From Desmodesmus armatus (taxonomy: Eukaryota > Chlorophyta > Chlorophyceae > Sphaeropleales > Scenedesmaceae), in NCBI GenBank assembly GCA_007449985.2, contig VIIQ02000070.1, positions 124,001 to 188,000 on the forward strand: 64,000 nucleotides of DNA, in the 5' to 3' direction. A program made the translations under genes and the position numbers. Shown in pieces: positions 12,745 through 24,052 of this stretch. Within the stretch, counting starts at the first letter, position 1, and the number at the start of each line of letters is the position of its first letter. Under the pieces are notes generated by a model. It was not told the DNA's origin. It saw only the letters and a list, made by a program, of their open reading frames with translations, and ran no database searches.

Positions 12745-14883
12745 ATGTCTGAGGTCAGCAATAGTCCCCTCCTGAGATGCTTGGCACAGCTGAATGATGA
12801 TCTGTGGACCGAGATACTGCTGCCCAAGCTGCTGGCTGATGGCTCAGCACCTGCTGCAGCCCTCACATGCAGCAGGCTGCGGCAGCTCTGTCAAACAAGC
12901 AGGCAGCAGCTCAAGCTGACATCACTGTACAGGGCAGATACAGCAACAGTAAGGAGGTGGACGCAGCAGCTGCCACAGCGCTTCCCTGCCTGCTCATCTG
13001 TCGCAATGAAGCTTTGCCAGCAGAGCTACCCCACTGCTCCCATCATTGTGGGCGTGCTTTCGAGGCAAGTGTCTGGGCTGCTGAGTGCTGAGGTTGTGGT
13101 ATGGGCCACCTGGCACTTGCTGTGGTGCCTTCATTCTGTCCTACATGCTGTTCACTGACCCAGTGGGTCACCAAAGTACTGTCTAAGTTGCGCCTCCTGA
13201 GTGCCTCCATCCAGCCAAATACCTTCAAGCAGCACAATTGCTGACCTGCTTAGCGCCGTGGCCACTCATCCCCTCGCTGCTGCATGTGCCACTGCCGCTG
13301 CTGCGTGCAGGATGCCTGCCCTCAGCAGCTTGACTCTTGAGGTGACCCTTGGCCAGCAGCAGCTGGCCCTAGCTGTTGTCATCAGCTGCATCAGCGACCG
13401 GCTACCGTCACTCAGGGACCTGGCCCTGGCTTGTGCTGACAGCTGGGACGCTGCAGGTGTGCAGCAGGTTTGGGAGCAGCTCGGCAGCCTCACACAAATG
13501 ACCAGCCTGAAGGTGACCTTTGACCGCGGCATAGTTTATCCAGGTGACCCCCCCAAGGGCTGCTTGCTGCCCCACCTTGCGCCCTTGAGCAACCTCACAG
13601 GGCTGCAGCAGCTGTGCATCAACTCATGCAAGCGGCCGCAGCAGGAAGGTCAGCGGCAGGGGCAGGGGCAGCAGGGTGGGGGCTTTGAGTTCCTGGGAGG
13701 GCTGACAGCTCTCACACATTTCGATATGCCAGTGCCATGTAAGAATCATGGCTTTGCCAGCATCAGCAGCTGCACTGCGCTGCAAGTGCTGCGGCTGCGC
13801 CCAGTGCCACTGTCTCGCAACAAAATCCGCCTCCGCGATCCAGACTGGGATGCAGTCGGCCAGCTCGCGCGGCTCACAGAGCTTGAGATTTGCAGTTCAT
13901 ACCAACCTTACTTACCGGAAGCGCAGCAGCCATTCTACGCAGCTCTGCAGAAGTTGACTCAGCTGCAGACGGTGAGCGGCTGCAAATGGACTTATGCTGC
14001 ACTGCCAGTGTTGGCAGGGCTACCAGAGCTGCGGCATGTCAGTGGCAATTGGTTGTCATATGGAGACGCAGCCGGGGCCAGGTGTGAGCAAGTGACACGC
14101 TTGCAAACTTGGGGCCACGTTGAATTGAGCGCTTTCCCCAACCTAGTGGCTGTCTGCTACATGCATGGAGTGAGTGCAGAGACCTGGCTAACCATGACTG
14201 CTTCATGCCCCAAGCTGCGAGATGTCTGGGTGTCGCCCGACTCTCATATGGGCTTGCCGGTGATCTCACAAGCCTTCACAAAGTTCAACTCACAGTGTAC
14301 TTTAACCAGCCTTGTACCAGCGGACCGCCTCTCAGCACTTCGCAGCTTGTCGCAGCTGACAGCGCTGACAAGGCTGAGTTTCAAATCAGACCAACCTTTG
14401 GAAGTAGCAGCACTAGCTGGCGCTGTGCCGCATGTAAGGGAGTTGCACATTGTGGCGCTTCCCGGAGTTGACTGCACGTGTTTGACGCCCCTTGCCAAGC
14501 TGGCCGGGCAGGCTCTGAAATCCCTGTACCTGTACTTTGCTAAGTGTCCTGCATGTGTTGAGGAGGCGCGTGTTGAGGAGGCACGGGTGTTGCTGTCTGC
14601 CATGTCCCGTGTACCCAAGGTGGTGGTTGCTGTCGAATATGCACATGCAGTGGGTTGTGCTCTTCACATACCTTTGGAACCTGAGATTGAGACTGTTGGT
14701 TGGCAGCTTTGTTGGTTGTTGGACAGTTTTGTCACGGATGATGACATGTGGAGCCATGTGTTCAGGGCTGTGCTGTTCAATTTCCAGCTGTGCACTGTTG
14801 GTGAGGGTCGATGGTGCATCATGCCGCAGCACCGGCGGCGTATTGGTGAGGGCGAGGGCTGCATGTTTGCACCCATGGTTTGA
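12745..14883 (+). CDS. F-box-like/LRR protein, paralogue 2 (two exons, 630 aa)
   Basis: Exon 1 (12745-13064) starts MSEVSNSPLLRCLAQLNDD and carries the F-box-like segment. Exon 2 (13311-14883) begins with the base completing SR, then MPALSSLTLEVTLGQQ, and continues through leucine-rich repeats to RVPKVVVA. The 246-bp intron has a GC donor (AG|GCAAGT) and a CAG acceptor; the two exons sum to 631 codons. Compared with its paralogues, about 13 residues are missing after VVVA. The normal stop after the VVCLR motif is lost, so the frame runs on for roughly 60 unrelated residues. A short internal duplication (VEEAR twice) is also present. It may therefore be functionally altered. It is a paralogue of the genes at 8742, 58872 and 62320. 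Confidence 0.75.
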
Positions 14884-15066
14884 TGGGTGCAGCACGTCCG
14901 TGCATGTCACTGTGGGGGGTTTGCAACCTGCAGCTGAACACCCAAGGCAGCCAAGGGAGGCAGCGGCACACCTGTGCGTGAAACGACTTATGCGACTCTC
15001 AACTTGTTTGACTTGACTTGAAAGACAATGTGTAAGCGCATGACGCAGGCACTACATGAATGCAGT

Positions 15067-15107
15067 TCACCCCCCCCCCCTCACACACACACACACAAAC
15101 ACAAACA
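15067..15107. repeat. C run followed by CA/CAAA microsatellite
   Basis: A run of C is followed by CA dinucleotides and ACAAAC units. It lies between the convergent 3' ends of LRR paralogue 2 and the minus-strand unknown gene. Confidence 0.85.
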
Positions 15108-15357
15108 CGTATAACCTCCAGCGCCCTCTGTTGCGACTTTGCACGCAGCTGTGTGCAGAAGCAGCAGTATAGCAGTAGTGCACATTGTGTGCCGAGTCAA
15201 GGAAGGCAACTGCAGTGGCCAAATCACCACCATGGCCAAAATCACAGAGCCACAGCTATGGGCCATCAAGCTGTTGCACAATGCACTGACTGGTACATTT
15301 GCAAGCAAGCACCACCGCCAAGATCACAGCAAGGTCAGCCTTCGAATTCACACAAGG

Positions 15358-15417
15358 TCAACTCTTCATCTTCTTCCGTGCAGACCGTGACAGCTGCTGC
15401 TTCCCCTGCTGTCCAGC

Positions 15418-15452
<35 letters not shown>

Positions 15453-18400
15453 CACTGCTGCCGCTGCTGAGGCCCGCAGCCGCTGCTGGCGCTGCTTTCC
15501 AAGGCAGCCGCGGCTTCTGTCTGCTGAGGCCGGCAAGCTCCTTGTCAACTGCAGCAGCAACTTCACGGGCTACTGGCTTGCCGGTGGTGGCCTGCAGAAC
15601 AAAAACATGCACATGAACAGGGTGAAAACCGATGCTGGTACAGGACGATGTTTGCAATCCCTCTGTGAAGCTGGTGACCTCCTTGTCAACTGCAGCAGCG
15701 ACCTCCGGTGCCACTGGCTTGCCGGTGGTGGCCTGCAGGACACACACACACATGTGCCATGAACATGGGTGAGTCCTACTGTTGGCAAAACAAGATCGCA
15801 ATGCCACAGTGAAGCTGGTGGGCTCCTTGTCAACTGCAGTGGCAACTTCACAGGCCACACTATGTTCAGGTGATGGCCTGCAAAAAGCACATGCACACCC
15901 ACACCACACACCGACAGTGCTAAGTTAGCAGGAAGTGAGCTGATAGTTGCTGTCGTTTGATCCCTGCTTTTGCCAGTGACCCCCCTTTGCACATCATAAC
16001 ACCCAGTTTGCACCAGCTCTGCGCACGCATGCTGCATTGTCGGCTGCAAAGCAGTTGCATACACTCTGTGCAGCATGACAGCAAGCGCACAAGTGACACC
16101 TACTGGTTGCAGCTGCCATAATGTTGCAGCATGAGCAAGCACAGCCATAGCCAGTAACTGTTGTGTCATGCTCAATTTCCAAATGTGGCACCGACCCTGA
16201 TAGTGGGCAAGGCCACCCTGACCTGCTGCTGCACGCATTTTTAGCAGTTGAACATGCCCTCAGAATGCGCAACAGTTGCTTACCAAGATGTGGTGTTTGA
16301 TGTTGTGCTCAGCATAGCCCAAAATGCGGCCGATCAACAGCTTGTAGAAGGGGGAGTCAGCGATCAGAGCGGCCTGCAACAGCATCAACACAAACGCAGT
16401 CAGTTGAACGTGTGCATTGTGCAACAAACCTGACACAACGTGGGAGGCATGACAGAGCAAACCTGTTAGTTGACCTCAATCCACGTGGCATCGCATGGTG
16501 CAGTGTCCACCCTCTTGCCCTAGGCTAGGGCTTCGTGATTCTCCAACAAGACCCCCAATTGTGGTGAAAAGCTGGCCAGGTAGCCCCCACCCCCCGCACC
16601 TTCATTCGTCCTGCCTGTCGCCCCTCTGCCTCCATTCACACCTGTCAAGTCCCCCCCCCCCCCCACCTGTGCTCCTAAGCTAGGCAGGTGTGTCCCTACA
16701 CCTCCAAGCTAGGCACCCCCCCCCCCCCCCCCCCCCCGCGGCCAAACACCCCCTTCTCACTTCTCAACTTATCCTTCCATCTGCCGATTCACCTGTGCTC
16801 CGAAACTGGCTGTGCCCCCACGCCAAGCCCTGCACTCTCCCCCACCACCTGAACCCTCCATCACAACATCCATCTCTTTGCCCCCCCCCTCCCCTGCCCG
16901 TACACCTTAATTTCTGCATTGGATGCCCGACACCCCCCCCCCCCAACCCACCTGTCCTCCAAAGCTGGCCAGGTGTGCCCCCCAGCTCCTATAAGGCTCA
17001 ACCTGGGCTGCCAGGATGGCTGTCAGGCCCAGACCACCTGCACAGCAACCAACACGCAACCAACCATCAGTAGAAGAAACTTTGTAACAACAGGCAGTTG
17101 TGCACAGACTACGTGCCAGACTCTGATTGGATTCAGACTGATCCTAGCATGCTCAGGATGTCAGGCGGACATCACCCACTGCTTGATTTCTATCAAGCCC
17201 CCTAGTGGAATGTTGTGTGTGTGCATCACCAGCCACTGGCTACGGTATCCTGAGCCCAAACACTTTTTCAGGAAAAACACAACATTAAGGCACATAGCCA
17301 CCCAGCATTACTCACCTTGAGCTCTGCTCATGAATATGCTGACATCCCTCCTGGCAAGTGCCCTCCTGAGGGCGTGTATCACCAGGCAGTTGTGCACCGG
17401 CTGGGGTGCCGCTGCGTCCCAGCCCACCCACAGCTGCACCATGACCACACCACGCTGGCCGGCTAGCAGGGCTTCGATTTCTCCCGCACACAGGGTCTGA
17501 TACTGCAGGCGCTTCACTGGGGGGTCATTGGGACCTGGCGGATTTGGTTTGGTGGGGGGGGGGGGAGGGGAGGGGGGCAAGAAGGGGAAAGGTATGGGTC
17601 AGAAAGAAGCAGGGTGCACAACTTTGGTTCTGCGTGTGTACTTGGGGCATCCGAGTTCATCCACAGCTGCACCATCACCACACCACGCTGGCCGGCTAGC
17701 AGGGCCTCAATTTCTCCCGCACACAGGGTCTGGTACTGCAAACCCTTCACTGGGGGGTCATTGGGACTTGGAAGGGGAAAGGAGGTGGGATAAGGCAGGG
17801 CGAAGGACGTGTTAGGAAGTAGCAGATACAAAGAGTTCAGCCATTAGTCATTAGGCAGAAGGAATGTCCCAGCCCACCCACAGCTGCGCCATCACCACAC
17901 CACGCTGGCCGGCTAGCAGGGCTTCGATTTCTCCCGCACACAGGGTCTGATACTGCAGGCGCTTGACTGGGGGGTCATTGGGACCTGCAAGAGGTGTTGG
18001 AGGGGTGTCGAAAAGGTGTGAAGGGGAAAGAACGGGAGAAGTAGGGTTTCCAAAATTGGAGGATGCGTGCGGTTATTTGTGTGCATGCTTGTCAGCCCAT
18101 CCACAGCTGCACCATCACCACACCACGCTGACCGGCTAGCAGGGCTTCGATTTCCCCTGCACACAGGGTCTGATACTGCAAGCCCTTCACTGGGGGGTTA
18201 TTGGGACCTGGGGGGGGGATGTTGGAAAGGTAGCAAAACAAGAGAGGGCAAAGGGGGTGCCAGGAAGTAGCAGAAACAAAGAATTCGATTCAGGGATGTA
18301 GCGTTCTTATTGGTGCATGCGTGCTTTTGTGTACACCTGTCAGAGCAGCTTGCATTACAGGTGTGACATGTGTGATGCAGTTACTCTGCCAGTTGCCAGC

Positions 18401-21400
18401 CCAGCCATTTAGGCCGTGCACCCGCCACATTCATTGGTGGTGCATGGATCTAGCTTACAGACATGTAGCCGTCGTAACCCCGGGCTCGCCAGCTTTTGGC
18501 CCGTTAGAGCAGCCAGTTGTCAGCCAGTTGTCAGCCAGTTGTCTGTGTTCAGTCTCGGTCGATAGACGTGGTCTCCCGAGCTCTCAGTTGTCGTTTCAGG
18601 TTTCAAACTCAGTTAATTGAGTGTCTCTCCTGGGTTCCAGTTATCTTCTGTGTCTCTTGAGATTTTACATCTGAAGATCGCTAGTGGTGCTCACCTCTCG
18701 CGTCGCGATTGTGGGCAGCATCCCTCTCCCTTTCTAGTCGCAGCATTTCAGTCCTTATGGTGGAGTCGGAGGGCATGCTGTCCTAGAGGCAGCACCCTAG
18801 CGGTCTCTCACTCCTAGCCCCTTCAGCTAGTCACTCCCAGACCCTCCTGCAGCATGGTCCGAATTCTGCCTTACGGATTCGGTCGTTTCGTGGAGGTGGA
18901 TGAGCAGTTTCTCACGCAAGGCAGCCAGTCACGGCAGTTGCAGCATGCTGAGGCAGAGCGTGCTGCAGCACAGGAACAGGCCAGTCAGCTGCAGCGGCAG
19001 CTGGAGCTTTCTGAGCAGCGGGCCCGGCAGCTGGAGCAGCTACTGCAGCAGGCAGAGTCACAGCAGGATCAGCTGTCCGCAGCGGCCCACCAGTGGTATG
19101 AGCTGTCCAAGCTGTTGCAGGACCGGCTTCAGCAGCAGTCACTTGGACAGGAGCAGCAACTCCAGCAGGAGGTCACCAAGCTGCAGCAGCAGCTTGAGCA
19201 CTCCAACAGTCGGTCTGAACAGCTGGAGCAGCAGCTACAGTGTTCCCAGCAGCAGCTTCAATGCGCGGAGCAGCAGGCCCAACAGCAGCAGTTACAGTAC
19301 AACCAGCGGGAGCGCTTGCAGCTTCAAGAGCAGCAGGACCAGTGTATCCAGCTCCAGTTCCAGGTCATTCAGCTGCAAACCCAGGTCATCCAGGTACAGT
19401 CGCAGCTGGAGCAGACCCAACAGCAGTCTCAACAGCAGCAGTGTCGCTTACAGGACCAGCTAGAGGCTACCCAGCAGTCTGTCCAGCCCTTGCAGCAACA
19501 GGTCCGTCAGCTACAGCAGGACCTGCAGTTGTCTCAACACCAGTTGCATGAGGCAGCTTCCATGCACGACCAGTTGACTGCAGAGGTGCAGCACTGGTAC
19601 GGCAAAGCTTGCAGCAGCCAAGCCGAGCTGCGGCAGGTGCAGCAGCAGCATGACAGCATGGCTGCTGAGCTGCAGCTGTGGCGGCAGTGGGCTGCCCAGC
19701 AACAGCAGCTAGATGCCCCGCAGCAGTTTGACAGTCAGGAGGCTGGCACACCCCCTGGGTACCCGCCTCTTGCTGCCCCTAGTGCCAGCAGCGGCTGCAG
19801 CAGCCCCGTCTCTGCTGCTGCCTTCTCCAGCAGCAGTGGCAACAGCAGCCCTGTCACAGCTTCCCCTTCTGGCAGCAACAGCCCGGTCAGCCTTGCCCCC
19901 AGCGGCAGCGGTGGCTGGCAGGATGATGCACTTGACGACACACGCAGCAGTGTGATGCCCTTTGTGGTTGCTCCTGTGGGTGGTTCTGGGGACTTCGCAC
20001 TTGTCCCCTCCCCGTCTGTTTCTTGTTTGGCCCTTGCATCAGGTGGTTTTTCTGGCGCATTTGTGTTTGGTGGCTACGCATCTGCAGCTCCGCAGGTTCG
20101 CAGCCGAGTCGGTCTTCCCTTCTCAGCAGCAGCAGCAGCAGCTCAGCCAGTGCAGCTCCCTGAGCGCACTGCTGGTGGCTTAGACCAGGTGCCCTGGTCT
20201 AGGTCAGTTGGAGGCCCCGGTCCCCCGTAGTGCGTTTTTTTTTCTGGCAGCAGCGCGCAGCTGGTGTGTGCTCTAGCGGCACACTTGTCTGGTTTGGTTG
20301 GTAAGTGCTTTGAGTGCCAGCACTGCCCTGCCCTGGTGACTGTGGGTTGTGGGCGATTGTAACGCTTACATCAAAAAGATCACTACATTATGTAGCGTTC
20401 TTATTGGTGCATGCGTGCTTTTGTGTACACCTGTCAGAGCAGCTTGCATTACAGGTGTGACATGTGTGATGCAGTTACTCTGCCAGTTGCCAGCCCAGCC
20501 ATTTAGGCCGTGCACCCGCCACATTCATTGGTGGTGTAGGTCTAGCTTGTTGGTGTGCTTTCAGTTTTCTGTTGTGGTGCGTGTGTGCGCTTTTCTGGTT
20601 GGTCTTGGGTGCCGTCACAATCGCCCACACCTACATTCTCCTTGGCAAGTTGGCGTGCTTTGTCTGTTGCTTGATGACTTACTGCTTTTGGCATTGCTTG
20701 TGGTTTGATCTTCTGGTGGACACGCGGTGCGCCTTCTTGGCCCCATTGCGTGCCCTCTTTCCGCCTGCAACAGGCTGATGGTGATGGCTTGTGCCGTAGG
20801 AGGTGCTGGCTGGACGTGGGTGCCCTACTTATGTTAGCGGCAGGTTCAGTAGAACCTCTTCGTGCGTATTATGTTCACTTTTCGTCTTTGTTTGTGTGCT
20901 GTGCGTACGTTCAGGCCAGGGTCCCTTGTCGGCTGTGCCGATCCCTTGATACTGTGTGGACCTTGGTGCCCTGGCTACGCCTTGTTTCAGTTTGGCGTGA
21001 TCTTCTTGTCCTGCAGTGTTTACTTGCTTGTGTCTGGATCGGGAGTGCACCATGCGCTACATTCCCCTCCTCTTGTCTGCTTGTTCCAGGGTTGAACGTG
21101 GTTCCCCTGATGTCTCTGGAACGGGAGTGCACCATGCGCTGCATCCCCCTCCTCTTGTCTACTTGTTCCAGGGTTGAGTGGCTCCCCTGATGCCTGTCTG
21201 TCTGCCTTGTTCACATGGATGTATCATTCCCATGTTCTCCACTTGACTGAGGGTTGAGCTGGCTCCCCTTTCAGTTGTAGAGGTCTGTTCTGCTCTGTTT
21301 TGCCTCTTGGGCACACGGGTGCTCTCTTCTGTGGTGATCCTTCTTTTGTTTCCCTTCCGTGGTTGGTGCTTTCCGCAGAGTTGGCTGGTCTTTTGTCTGC

Positions 21401-22143
21401 ATTGTTCACTTTGTGTGGTGTACTGTGTTACAGGCGCCCCTGTGGCCTTGCAGATGCTTGTGCGGGTGTGTTGGCAGGGTGGGTGCAAGGTGTGTGTGGC
21501 TGGTGGGGTTGTGTGTGTTGGGATATTGCTTCCTTCAATTTTTTCTGCAGTGGTGCAGTCAGGAGGATTTGAGGCGGGTACTGTCCTTCCGCTCTTCCTG
21601 CTCTGGGGGGGTAGGAGGCGTAGCCACGCAGTTGTCGAGCAGGCTGAGCGTTAGTCCAGCAGTTGGAGACTGACGTGTGTAGAGATGTGTGAGTCTGCAG
21701 TGAGAATGCAGTGGTCAGCCTGTTGTGGCGAATGGACACCGTATTGTATCAGGGTGTCAGTGAGTGAAGAAAGGGACACTATACAGTAGCAGAGTGTCGT
21801 GATGAGAGTGAGAAAGAAAGTGTATCAATTGGACAGCCTGCATGAAGCATGTGTCAGTGTGTCGGTCTACAGTGGATGTCGATGAGGTCGATACAGCAAG
21901 GATACTCGGTTCCTGTGACTACAGTACTCACTGTAACATGTGATGTGTGGTGTTGTGCAGTGTGGTGTGTTGAATGCAGATGAACGATTGTACCGCTTAC
22001 ATCAAAAAGATCACTACAGGGATTGGAATGTTACGCAGATGGACTTTCCCAGCCCACCCAAAGCTGCACCACCACACGGCATCGGCCAGCATGGCTTCAA
22101 ATTCAAAAACCGCACATAACATCTGGTGCTGCAAGTCCTTCAC

Positions 22144-22174
<31 letters not shown>

Positions 22175-22970
22175 CACTGGGACCTGGAAACGGGGAGGTG
22201 GGGCATCCAACATGTTGGTGGGTTGGGAGGTGGGTTTGGGGGTTTGGCAGACCTTGGGCGTGGATTGGGGTTTGGAGAGAAAGCGAGGTGACAGTGTTGG
22301 AATCAGGTGTGGCCACACCACATGGCCCATGTGACATGGGGTATGTGGCACTGCATACCCTCCCTTGGTCCCTGTGGCCTGAGGGCGCAATGGGAAGGAG
22401 AGTTTGGGAGGGTACTTTGTACAACTTATGGCAGGCCCCCACACAACAACATCAGGACAACATCATCACAATCAACACACACTCAACAGCTCTGTTTGAA
22501 CACCTGTGCCGTCCCTCCAAGGTCCAGGGTTATTCTGCACCATCGCTTGTAGCAGCAGAGTAGACCCGCTCAGACTGCAACATCCCCCCCCTAACTGCCT
22601 TACACCAACACAAGAACACACACCCAAACCACATGCAACCCCCCTTCTTACCCACTTTCACCCCAACTTTCCCCCCATTCAACCAACTGTTGCCCCAACC
22701 ACTTGACTATGGGTACAAAAGAACACACACCGCACACACCTGTGCCGTCCCTCCAAGGCCCTGGGTTCTGCTGCACGGTCGCCTGCAATGCAGCAGCAGA
22801 GTACACCTGCTCCACAGACTGCGCAGCAGCGGCTGCTGCGGCAGCTTTTGCCGCGCCTGCTGCTGCTGTACTGCTGCTGACCAGCCTGGCAGAGCCTTGA
22901 CCAGGTCAGAGCTAGGCTGTAGCACCCACCCTTGAGGCTGTAGCACCCAGGGAGGGTGTGGCGGTCGATC

Positions 22971-23003
<33 letters not shown>

Positions 23004-23078
23004 TGATGGTGTGCTTGTTGGCTGGAGGTGGTAAGTGACCCCTTGGTATGCAACAAGCACTTGCTGCTGGGGAGCGGG

Positions 23079-23113
<35 letters not shown>

Positions 23114-23193
23114 TGACAACTTCAAGGAACACTTCCGCTCCATCTGCTGTTACACCTTTCAGGATGTCTAGGGGCTGGCAGGATGGCAGCTCC

Positions 23194-23240
<47 letters not shown>

Positions 23241-23247
23241 GCCAGGC

Positions 23248-23290
<43 letters not shown>

Positions 23291-24052
23291 TTGGTGGCTG
23301 ATTCGAGGTTGCAGCTGCTGCTGCTGCTGCTGGTGGGTCACTGGCAGCAGCACATGAGAGCCTTGTGTGGTGCAGCTCTGGGGCAGTGCAGGCGCACAAC
23401 AAAACACAGCCGAAGGGGAACTTGAGGTCAAGAATGGAATCAACATATGCTACTACTTTCTTGAAGCGCGACTGCCTTTGGCAGTGAGGACGACGTGATG
23501 TGTTGTTGAGCATGTATGAGGGGGGGGGGGGGAGTCATGATGTGTTGCCACGGTTCTGGGTGAGGGCTGGGATGGGGGTGGGGGGTGGGGGTGGGTGGGG
23601 GGGGGGGGGTCCTGTGCCCCAGAATTTCAGGTGTTAAGACAAGTATAAGTGGTGACTATCAGCATGCCCCGCTGTTGCTCACCAGGAGTGTGTCGGCTTG
23701 CAAGCTGCAACTGCTGTGAAGTTGCGTCTTTGGGGACCGAGGATGGCCTCTTGTTGTGCACCTTGACCAGCACTGCTGTTGGGGTCACAGAATGCGGGCC
23801 TGGTTTCTGAGGCTGCACAGCCCTCCCGCTGCTAACGTGCATTGTGGCTACAAGCGGGCTGCAAGTGGGTACTGCTGCCAGGGCGGGGCGGGGGGGTGGT
23901 AGTGCTGCTGCTGGCAATGGACTGATGGGCTGCTTAACGTGAGAATAACTATGGTGGAAAGTTGTGTCAGCATTGTGTCTGTCAAAGGCCAAGTTTATAT
24001 CGAGGGAGCAACAGTTGCAACAACTTTGATCAGTCATTGTAACATCAGTCAT
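15358..24052 (-). CDS. Unrecognised multi-exon gene, interrupted by a PAT-like element
   Basis: I do not recognise the product. Supported coding segments, 5' to 3', are: 24052 to about 23690 (Pro/Ala-rich, MTDVTMTDQ start tentative); 23377 to about 22740 (Ala and Ser runs, DILKGVTADGAEVFLEVV, then NPGPWRDGT in another frame, so one junction is unresolved); 17534-17316 (PNDPPVKRLQYQTLCAGEIE to SRAQG); 16373-16284 (AALIADSPFYKLLIGRILGY); and 15591-15358 (ATTGKPVAREVAAAVDKELA, KPRLPW, a Gln run, a basic tail ending ARKKMKS). The splice from the GT phase after WRDGT into PNDPPV is in frame; the one from 17316 to 16373 is not, so an exon may be missing. Partial copies of several exons flank them. 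The 3.7-kb element at 18296-22018 sits in the intron region before 17534. The basic low-complexity tail suggests a nuclear protein, which is inference. Confidence 0.5.
15690..15877 (-). repeat. Two partial upstream copies of the last exon of the unknown gene
   Basis: The first part of the terminal exon (GCCACCACCGG onward, starting at 15591) is copied at 15732 and, more diverged, at 15877. Each copy keeps the preceding CAG acceptor context. They lie upstream in transcription and diverge after roughly 45 bases. Confidence 0.75.
16629..16958. repeat. Cluster of poly-C tracts in an intron
   Basis: Long C runs, including one of about 27 bases near 16710, with CCACC-rich filler lie between two exons of the minus-strand gene. 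In its transcript these are G runs. No coding content was seen. Confidence 0.7.
17640..18207 (-). repeat. Three partial upstream copies of the PNDPPV exon
   Basis: The 5' part of the exon at 17534-17316 (acceptor, then codons for PNDPPVKxLQYQTLCAGEIE up to VQLW) is repeated at about 17765-17650, 17985-17875 and 18205-18095. Copies share the acceptor side and diverge after the VQLW codons. A fourth, degenerate copy lies beyond the PAT-like element at about 22150-22045. Confidence 0.85.
18854..20230 (+). CDS. Gln-rich coiled-coil ORF of the PAT-like element (458 aa)
   Basis: The ORF opens MVRILPYGFGRFVEVDEQFL and is intact. Residues of roughly 30 to 290 are a very Gln/Leu/Glu-rich predicted coiled coil (LQRQLELSEQRARQLEQ-type heptads). 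A Ser/Gly/Pro-rich stretch follows, and the end is GGPGPP. It sits between A1 and B1, where Gag-like proteins are encoded in such elements. No zinc knuckle or catalytic motif is visible, so a structural Gag-like role is inference from position and coiled-coil character. The uninterrupted frame suggests recent activity or constraint. Confidence 0.6.
   Translation: MVRILPYGFGRFVEVDEQFLTQGSQSRQLQHAEAERAAAQEQASQLQRQLELSEQRARQLEQLLQQAESQQDQLSAAAHQWYELSKLLQDRLQQQSLGQEQQLQQEVTKLQQQLEHSNSRSEQLEQQLQCSQQQLQCAEQQAQQQQLQYNQRERLQLQEQQDQCIQLQFQVIQLQTQVIQVQSQLEQTQQQSQQQQCRLQDQLEATQQSVQPLQQQVRQLQQDLQLSQHQLHEAASMHDQLTAEVQHWYGKACSSQAELRQVQQQHDSMAAELQLWRQWAAQQQQLDAPQQFDSQEAGTPPGYPPLAAPSASSGCSSPVSAAAFSSSSGNSSPVTASPSGSNSPVSLAPSGSGGWQDDALDDTRSSVMPFVVAPVGGSGDFALVPSPSVSCLALASGGFSGAFVFGGYASAAPQVRSRVGLPFSAAAAAAQPVQLPERTAGGLDQVPWSRSVGGPGPP
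20390..20536 (+). repeat. A2 internal repeat of the PAT-like element
   Basis: This repeats the left end 18296-18442 at a constant offset of 2094. It directly follows B1 (20354-20387), forming the B1-A2 junction expected from a circular replication intermediate. Confidence 0.85.
21045..21200. repeat. Imperfect tandem repeat, about 77 bp
   Basis: The block with gggagtgcaccatgcgct, cctcctcttgtct and ttgttccagggttga occurs twice in the A2-B2 interval of the element. A partial third copy is also present. No coding role is apparent. Confidence 0.7.
22045..22172 (-). repeat. Degenerate exon copy with a G run of about 28
   Basis: Read on minus, this gives VKDLQHQMLCAVFEFEAMLA, clearly related to VKRLQYQTLCAGEIEALLAG of the exon at 17534, then frame-broken. 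A G run of about 28 lies next to it. It is the outermost copy, now beyond the inserted element. Confidence 0.7.
22504..22556 (-). repeat. Downstream copy of the NPGPWRDGT exon end
   Basis: The exon 3' end at 22740 (codons for QNPGPWRDGT and a GTGTG donor) is repeated here as NNPGPWRDGT with its own GTG donor. This is the same exon-edge duplication pattern as elsewhere in the gene. Confidence 0.75.
22970..23330. repeat. CTG/CAG trinucleotide tracts within an exon
   Basis: Several CTG runs (about 22973-23001, 23080-23110, 23195-23240, 23248-23288 and 23310-23332) encode Ser, Ala or Gln runs on the minus strand in the unknown gene. They are likely length-variable. Confidence 0.85.

Larger units (their letters stand above)
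18296..22018 (+). mobile_element. Non-autonomous PAT/TOC-like (DIRS-type) element
   Basis: The element has split direct repeats in the order A1-ORF-B1-A2-B2. A1 (18296-18442) and A2 (20390-20536) are 147 bp and essentially identical. B1 (20354-20387) and B2 (21985-22018) are 34 bp with one mismatch. B1 lies two bases before A2. This arrangement is characteristic of PAT-like DIRS retrotransposons, which integrate through a tyrosine recombinase. I find no reverse transcriptase, RNase H or recombinase, only a Gln-rich ORF, so the copy is probably non-autonomous, like algal TOC elements. It separates copies of one exon of the minus-strand gene. The heptamer cagggat occurs at both junctions (18291 and 22017). 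Confidence 0.75.

Noticed and set aside
13065..13072. GT donor next to the GC donor in LRR paralogue 2
   Set aside because: Using it makes exon 2 read into a stop after about ten codons, and the same holds in paralogues 1 and 3.
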